64,000 bases of DNA from Enchytraeus crypticus. Taxonomy: Eukaryota; Annelida; Clitellata; Enchytraeida; Enchytraeidae. A program made the translations under genes and the position numbers. Of this stretch, positions 58,092 through 64,000 are shown piece after piece (within the stretch, counting starts at the first letter, position 1; each line of letters opens with the position of its first letter). Location of the stretch: NCBI GenBank assembly GCA_905160935.1, contig CAJHZI010000773.1:401501-465500 (forward strand), given 5' to 3'. The notes under the pieces were generated by a model that searched no databases, was not told the DNA's origin, and was given only the letters and a program-made list of their open reading frames with translations.

Positions 58092-61000
58092 TTACTGTTC
58101 AATGTGACAGGCTCGTAGCGCTGTCATTAGATCCATGGCTGCAAATCGAATCTCCTGATTTCTCTCTTTACTAATGCTCAGCATAAACTCTTTATTCAGC
58201 TGTGTCGACAAACACAAACAAATTACATCAATGAACATAAAAATTACATTAGATACGAGTATACGATTGCATTGAATTGAATATATTATAAATGTATTTT
58301 CACGAAAATTACAATGACATCCCATATTGTAAAAATATTCCCTGAAAATCATCCTTCTAAACGGGTTAAACTACTTTGTTCAAACTTAATCACAATTTTC
58401 ATATAATTTGCTAGGAAATTATAAGATAGATGAACTAACAATTTCAGAACAACTTATTGGAATCAGTCAATATATACAACATAATTACTTAATTGTAACA
58501 TGGGTGTCATATTTCCGGGGCAAAAATTAATATTACAATGAAATTATAAATGTTCTTAAAATATAATTTCAATTATTTATATAAATAACAAAGTCAAGGT
58601 TGTCAGTAATTATTAATATTGTTCATTAGTAAATAAATCTACATAATAATTTGAAGAATTTAAACATAGCAGTTGTATATAAATAATATTAATTATTTTA
58701 GTAATAAGTAATTATTAGTAGCTATTCTTACAGTGCGAGTGGCCTCCTGCAATAGATCTGAAGACATTAGCTTCTCATCACACAACAGAGACTCTATCAA
58801 TCTAATACTGTTCAATCTCATCTCATTGTTTGTCTCTTCTGCATCAATCAATAATCAGTCAATTACTGTTCAATCTCATCTTACTATTTGTCTATTCTGC
58901 ATCAATCAATCAATACTCAGTCAATTACTTACCACTCTAATCTCTGTATCTGTCTTCTACATCAATCAATCAAATCAACTCAATCAGCAAATCAATAAAC
59001 TAATCCGTTTAATACTACCCAATCTAATATCTGCATCTGTCTCTTCTACAATAAATCAATCAATTAATCAGTAAGTCAGTCTATTAAACAATTTAAAACT
59101 ATTCAACCACACAGAGTATAACTTCAATCTCACATTAAAACAATCCATAAGCCAATTCTGTCATAATCAAACGAAATTGCATCTACTAGGCCTACGTCAG
59201 CATGTTGATCAATTCATCCAACTGATCATTAAAATCTCTACTTTGTTCTTCTTAACAATCAACTGATCAACTATAAACTCAATATAGTATTAACGTCTTA
59301 CTTACATAGCAAACTTAAACAAATGTAAAAAAATTGCATTTCAAATGATAAGTAAAATTTGTAACAATTCGAAAAATTCAACATGATTTGGTAGCAGTCA
59401 CTCGATGATAATGATCAACGAGTTTAAACAAGCTTTTTCTCCTTAGCATTATAAATATAATAACGTTTTGTTCCACTAACAAAGATGTCAACTCTGCAGA
59501 AGTATCAGCAGTACCTTGAACGTGTTTGACGAGTAGATTGATTATTCCAGATTTGCTGCGTAGTAGATCGAGTCCCTTCTGATTGATGCTCAAGTTATAT
59601 AGTGTCATCATGATCAGTCTGCAGTGATAAAATATAGAGAGGAAAGAAAAACCACATCAGAAACCATATCTTTCCCACGGCTATATGATACATAAGGTAT
59701 GGGTAAGGCATAGCCTTTTGCGAAGGGATGAACTTATTAATCTATGGAATGCTTCATATAGAGCGTAGTAGTAGAATCAAGAATATGAATATGTAGGCGT
59801 ACCATAGACCTGCCGCTTGGCACAAGACTTGAGAAAGAGAGATTAAATAGGAATAATATTTATAGTTAAATACACTGCTCTACTTTATCTCTACTATGTC
59901 AATCCTGAAATTATTTATTATTAACACAAGTTAAAGCTCAATATTAGTAAACATTTTTATTTACTATTATAATTATTTTTAATAACTCGATGAATCGTTT
60001 CTAACAGCAAATTTTACTACTACGTAACTTATTTCTAAATGTTTCTAAACCTTCACATCCTGCATCAAACCAAGCCAATTCTATTCAAGCCATACTTAAC
60101 AGCAGCAATTACTAAATAAAAATGGCAATATAAACACATGTTAGCGGAATATACAGTAACACTATCTCTCAAATTAAATAATACACATGTACAGTTATTA
60201 CTCAACAACACAGAGGAGTTCAGTTCAATACTCACACTTTAATTTTACTGCACTTTTTCACAGGAACGTCGTAGAGAACTGTAATAAGAGCCTCCAGGAG
60301 TCTCAGTCCCTCGGCGTTCTTCATCAGAAAATCTCTGCCAATTGCTGACGCAGCGATATCTATACGTCAAGAATGACGCATTTAGAAAATAATGTAATTA
60401 TTGTAATTTACATACAATCACAAGACATTTAGAAGGACTTTTCGAGGCTTGGCCAAGATTAACCGTATAAAGTAGAAAGTTTTCACAGATTTGCATTGAT
60501 TGATTTAGCCACTGGCATGATTAGGAAATTCTTGTCGCACTATTGAGTTAACAGGACTGAAATAGTTGCACACGGCAATTTGAGAATAGTTCAGTTGATT
60601 ACTGATTTGCCACAAAGTGTTACATCTCAAACACTGAAGAATAGACCAAATGTAAACTGCATGCGTCTTAAGGGGCGACTAAACTCTAAAACAACGTCAG
60701 AAGCCATAATTACCGAAATCTGTAGGCTACACAAGATAGGCCTATGGATAGGCAAATAGGCATAACCCTTGTGAAGGGATTAAATTGTTCATCTGTAACC
60801 GCTTTACAACGAGCACCGTTAAAGCAAGACTGATAACAGAAATTAACGAAAAGGCAATAAAGTTTTAATTAATTTCTCATTAATCTGTAGGATTTCTCTT
60901 TCCTCTACAATCCACACCAGTAGCATTATCACTGCTGCGGATGCTGCACATGCAAGCGAATGTGAACGCCCAATATTAATCATAATGAGTTAATTTAACC

Positions 61001-63335
61001 CCTTCACAAAGGCTATGCCCAGCGTAACTTAAGGGAATTATTTATCAGTTTAACCGGGAATGGATTCGCAAAGCTGATGACTGAACAAACTTGTGAGAAT
61101 TCCACTGAGAGAACAAACTTGTGAGAATTCCACAGAGTGATAGAACAAACTTGTGAGAATTCTACAGAGTGAGAGAACAAACTTGTGAGAATTCCACAGA
61201 GTGAGAGAACAAACTTGTGAGAATTCCACAGAGTGAGAGAACAAACTTGCGAGAATTCCACAGAGTGAGAGAACAAACTTGTGAGAATTCCACAGAGTGA
61301 GAGAACAAACTTGTGAGAATTCCACAGAGTGAGAGAACAAACTGAGTCTCCTCGTCGTCCTCATCAGAGGGCGACCGTTCAACGTGCTGATAGCTCTGCA
61401 TGTAGCTGACCAGCGTGCTGCTGACTAGAGATAGAAACTCCTCAACCTTACACTATCAATCAATCAATCAATCAATCCATCGATCAATAAAGATATCGAT
61501 TAAGCTATGCGTTTAGTATCTTACAAGTGTTTTGATGAAATTTTTTCTCAGGACTAAAGGGCAACTAATCCATAATAGAACTGAAGAAGGTAATGGACAC
61601 CACCTCAGAAACCATACAATTTTCAAGCTATGAGCTACATTAAGGTGTGGATAAGGCCTAGACATTTTGAAGGGATTAACTCGTTAATCGATGGTGTGCT
61701 ATTTATGGAGCGTGACAAGCAGCAAGTGAGTTGGAATATGTACTTTGGACCTGCCACTTGGCTGAACACTAGAGAGAAAAGTATAAGTAAAAAAGATAAC
61801 AACAGTTACCCCCGACAGTATGGACTGAATGTTTTCATCAGAGCGAGATAGTTTCCACAGCAGTGTGCCACAAGCTGCCCCCATGCTGGCACAAAACTCC
61901 GACTGCTGGCTAAACCTTCTCTCTGACTCCTGCAAACTGCACTCCAAGCCAAACTTCTCCTGAATACGAAGTATAATAAATCAAAGCTGAAATGTTGGTA
62001 CTGATTCAGAGCAGAGACACTTCTGTTTCCTACTTTACATATTTTTAATAACGATGTGGAGTTAGTCGTTTTTAGTATTTTTAACATGACAACACAAACA
62101 CTAAACCATTGATATAGACAAAATGAAGCATTACCTCTCTCTCTGCAGACAGTTCAGCCAGAGTGGCCACCCAGCGAGACCTCCAGTGTTCTCTCTCTGA
62201 CTCAACTCTCTTCAGCTTCTCCTCAGCTGATCTTAACTCTACAGGTAACCAATCAGCCAAAGTTTTCCAAGTAATGAGTATCTGCAACCTTACTCTCTCT
62301 CTCTCACACTCTTAGTACACTGCCTACTGGCAGGTCCATGGTATATAACGCCTCCACTCTTCTCTGTCTTCTGCTTTCCTCTTAATGTTTTTATATGAGT
62401 GGGTCTTCAAATCATCTAACATACCTAATCTCGGCCTGCCTCTGCCTTTTTTCTTCCATTCTACTTTCTATGACCTCTTTTAACAGACTTTCCCCTCTTA
62501 GAATGGGTCAAATCCAACTCTTCTTCCAATTTCTTAATACATTTCACTGTCTTTCTTTTAACTATTTGCACCAACTCTCTCCAGAACTTCCTCATTTGTA
62601 ACCTTTGGAGTCCAGGCAACCCTACTATACCTCCGTTAAAAGCCCAGATAACAGTAACAACAACAACAACAACAATACGATTAGAGTGCAACAGTTGTCC
62701 ATGACAACATCAAGCACTATGGAACCAAATCATAATCGATGAGCAGAATGTGGGTGGTCAATAAACGGTTACAACCATAATTCGGGTAATCAGTCCAAGG
62801 AGGAGTATTAGCGGGATGGAGGTTTAAGTGTTGGTCTCAGTTCATGGACATTAGTTGGAAACGAAAGATCAAAGAGAATGGCTTTTAACCATCTATGTAA
62901 CTGTTCATAAAGTAGGAAAAGGCTGATCAGATGTAGATGAGTGGAAGGAAGAGAATTCCAGATCTATTGGGCAGTATGCTGGAAGGAGCGCCTAGACAGC
63001 TTGCTGCAACAGGGAATGCTGGGTCTGTCTAGAGTAACTAAATGAGATGGACTAGTAGACAACTGCCTGGAGGTAGGCTGCCTCACTTTGAATAATTGTG
63101 ACATGTAACGATTACCAAGTGTAGTGATGGACTTGTATGTTTGAGAAACTGATAAATAAAACAACTCCAATCAAATCTTTAGCATACCCTCAGTTACAAC
63201 TGGAAGATTTTTCATTGCCTGAAGTTGATGGTTGTTGGTCAGAGAAGGCAACAGTTTGTATAGCGATTGAATTTCACCATGCAGTTGCTCGATGTCATTT
63301 TTGGATACTATTACGAAGCCTGGTGGTAGATTCAT
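58092..63335 (-). CDS. HSF2BP: HSF2BP (MEILB2)-like meiotic BRCA2-binding protein
   Basis: Eight exons: 63335-63188, 62238-62135, 61959-61810, 61452-61311, 60359-60236, 59618-59515, 58838-58732 and 58199-58092 (stop TAA). GT-AG borders and phases 1/0/0/1/2/1/0 close perfectly to 328 aa (the human protein has about 334). In vertebrates this protein binds BRCA2 and BRME1 and brings RAD51/DMC1 to meiotic breaks. The N-terminus is helical and coiled-coil (VSKNDIEQLHGEIQSLY, EEKLKRVESEREHWRSRW). The C-terminal armadillo part shows FCASMGAACGTLLWKLS, ETQFVLSLCGILT joined to NIAASAIGRDFL, KCSKIK joined to VLIMMTLYNLSINQKGL, and RLNSIRLIESLL. A TAG-like acceptor next to the ATG (tacag, then T-ATG) leaves room for an upstream leader exon, as the vertebrate protein is slightly longer. 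The donor of exon 4 is repeated in a minisatellite. Confidence 0.92.
59630..59845 (+). mobile_element. SINE-A copy
   Basis: Blocks agaaaccatatc, ggtatgggtaaggcatagcc, ttttgcgaagggatgaactt, attaatctatggaatgcttc and gacctgccgcttggcacaag. In HSF2BP intron 5, antisense to the gene. Confidence 0.75.
60675..60835 (+). mobile_element. SINE-A copy, 3' eroded
   Basis: Blocks acgtcagaagccataattac, gctacacaagatagg, ggcataacccttgtgaaggg and attaaattgttcatc. In HSF2BP intron 4. Confidence 0.65.
60990..61045 (-). mobile_element. SINE-A fragment
   Basis: Reverse piece aaccccttcacaaaggctatgcc, directly beside the 32-bp minisatellite. It is the only copy in this intron group on the opposite strand. Confidence 0.55.
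61085..61342 (-). repeat. 32-bp minisatellite made of an exon end plus 5' splice site
   Basis: Eight copies start (plus-strand acaaac) at 61085, 61113, 61145, 61177, 61209, 61241, 61273 and 61305; spacing is 32 apart from one of 28. Read on the minus strand each unit is the last part of HSF2BP exon 4 (coding VLSLCGILT) followed by the donor: ATTCTCACAA, then GTTTGT. All eight donors keep GT. Skipping to a later donor adds 32 bases and shifts the frame. Confidence 0.92.
61455..61485. repeat. (CAAT)n abutting HSF2BP exon-4 acceptor
   Basis: Minus-strand (gatt)n runs into gatag, the 3' splice site at 61453. The intron thus lacks a normal pyrimidine tract at this border. Confidence 0.8.
61555..61775 (+). 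mobile_element. SINE-A copy
   Basis: Blocks actaaagggcaactaatcc, cacctcagaaaccat, caagctatgagctacattaag, ggataaggcctagac, gaagggattaactcgttaat and ggacctgccacttggctgaa. In HSF2BP intron 3. Confidence 0.75.
62305..62635 (-). mobile_element. 5'-truncated LINE tail (family T)
   Basis: Long copy in HSF2BP intron 1. It starts with the complement of agtacactgcctactggcag and extends to the complement of ctccagaacttcctcatttg and gtccaggcaaccct, i.e. to the TNEEVLERV region. Confidence 0.82.
62640..63130. repeat. (CAA)n plus dispersed repeat
   Basis: An acaacaacaacaac stretch is followed by sequence related to 2.83-2.99 kb. It has no usable ORF and is probably retroelement 3' sequence. Confidence 0.5.
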
Positions 63336-63729
63336 ACTGTACTAAATTTATAAACACAAATATTTGAACACTATTGAAAAATGATAAAATAGATTTTTGT
63401 ATGAAGTAGTATTTAAATATACACAATATTATTATTATATGAACTATTATCTACTTCAGCAAATATAATCTTCATATGTACTCCAAATATTATTAATATT
63501 AAACATTAATTATTAAATATTTATATTATTATTATGTTTGAACTGGATTTTTGAATTTTGAAATTTGCCCAGCTTTGGACCTTCCTTTTTCTCACCGGCT
63601 TTGACTTGTCTCAGTAGTGTTCGATGTTGGCTACGACGACAGTAGCACTCTAATTGTTGTTATGTCACAATAGAGATTTTCATTAAATGTAAGAATTTAA
63701 CTTAACTTTATTATAGGCCAGTAAGTGGG

Positions 63730-63738
63730 TATAAATAG
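63730..63738 (+). promoter_or_regulatory. TATA box
   Basis: TATAAATAG, a consensus-grade TATA box on the plus strand, 113 bases before the ATG of the signal-peptide exon. It also lies about 395 bases upstream of the HSF2BP start on the other strand. Confidence 0.55.
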
Positions 63739-63842
63739 CGTACATGGTCCAGTAAGTCAAGAAGATTTGTAACACCAGACTAGTATTAATTTCAGTTCAG
63801 TAGTAATTTCATACTACATGATACAAAAATTGTAACGGAAAA

Positions 63843-63921
63843 ATGGAGACAATATTAAACTTCAAACTTCTCACCTTACTACTACTACTAAGACTGCGCT
63901 ACGTCCTATTTGGATCCTGCA
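63843..63921 (+). CDS. Signal-peptide-like first exon of an unknown gene (runs off window)
   Basis: ATG at 63843 opens 26 codons plus one base: METILNFKLLTLLLLLRL, then RYVLFGSC, followed by a near-perfect donor A/gtaagt at 63922. The peptide has a hydrophobic core of a secretory signal or membrane anchor. The exon ends in phase 1, like the 20.6-kb candidate signal exon of lectin gene 2. A TATA box lies at the right distance upstream. The remaining exons are outside the window, so the product is unknown. On the minus strand the same bases could also be read through, but without a start or strong donor. Confidence 0.5.
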
Positions 63922-64000
63922 GTAAGTATCAAGGTTAATTGATTCCACCTCGCTAGCCAGATCACAGATGCTCTCATCTAATATGTTCAAATTCTGATTT

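Noticed and set aside
63890..64000. Minus-strand open frame (ILDESICDLASEVESIN) with a donor-like gtgaga
   Set aside because: It is open but has no family match and overlaps the better supported plus-strand signal-peptide exon; too short at the window edge to decide.

Overview
The window is nuclear DNA of an invertebrate animal. It is AT-rich, has short exons separated by GT-AG introns, and is full of (TA)n tracts, minisatellites, tRNA-like SINEs and 5'-truncated LINEs. Two single-copy animal genes anchor it: a PSMD5-like proteasome assembly chaperone and an HSF2BP/MEILB2-like meiotic BRCA2-binding protein. I cannot name the species; a marine invertebrate is only a guess. All exon models were made by eye from splice sites, reading phase and family similarity. 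They are supported by phases that close perfectly across every intron.

Layout. At 0.4-20.7 kb there are two minus-strand genes encoding ricin-B-type (QxW) beta-trefoil lectins: one cut by the left edge, and one complete at its 3' end with a candidate signal-peptide first exon at 20.6 kb. At 20.7-34.8 kb there is mostly transposon debris: a decayed reverse transcriptase, a LINE 3' end carrying a restriction-like endonuclease, and SINEs and minisatellites. At 34.8-39.0 kb lies a third lectin paralogue on the plus strand, with two trefoils joined by a Pro-rich linker. At 39-48 kb are LINE tails, an inverted-repeat DNA element and an almost full-length two-ORF LINE (43.8-47.9 kb, minus), whose 5' end lies about 190 bp from the PSMD5 start. 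At 48.1-55.9 kb is PSMD5 (8 exons, plus strand). At 58.1-63.3 kb is HSF2BP (8 exons, minus strand), tail-to-tail with PSMD5. At 63.73-63.92 kb is a TATA box followed by a signal-peptide-like first exon of a further plus-strand gene that leaves the window.

The most unusual structure is that several tandem-repeat arrays are built from splice junctions. Two 32-bp minisatellites (in PSMD5 intron 5 and HSF2BP intron 4) repeat the 5' splice site about eight times each. Two other introns (lectin gene 3 and PSMD5 intron 3) carry three tandem copies of their 3' splice site plus the first bases of the exon; the decoy copies run into stop codons. Further acceptors abut simple repeats. This recurring seeding of repeats at exon-intron borders is the best candidate here for something undescribed.

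How genes work together: the three lectins are a local paralogous family, probably sugar-binding. PSMD5 acts in 26S proteasome base assembly and HSF2BP in meiotic recombination; they are neighbours with no evident functional link.
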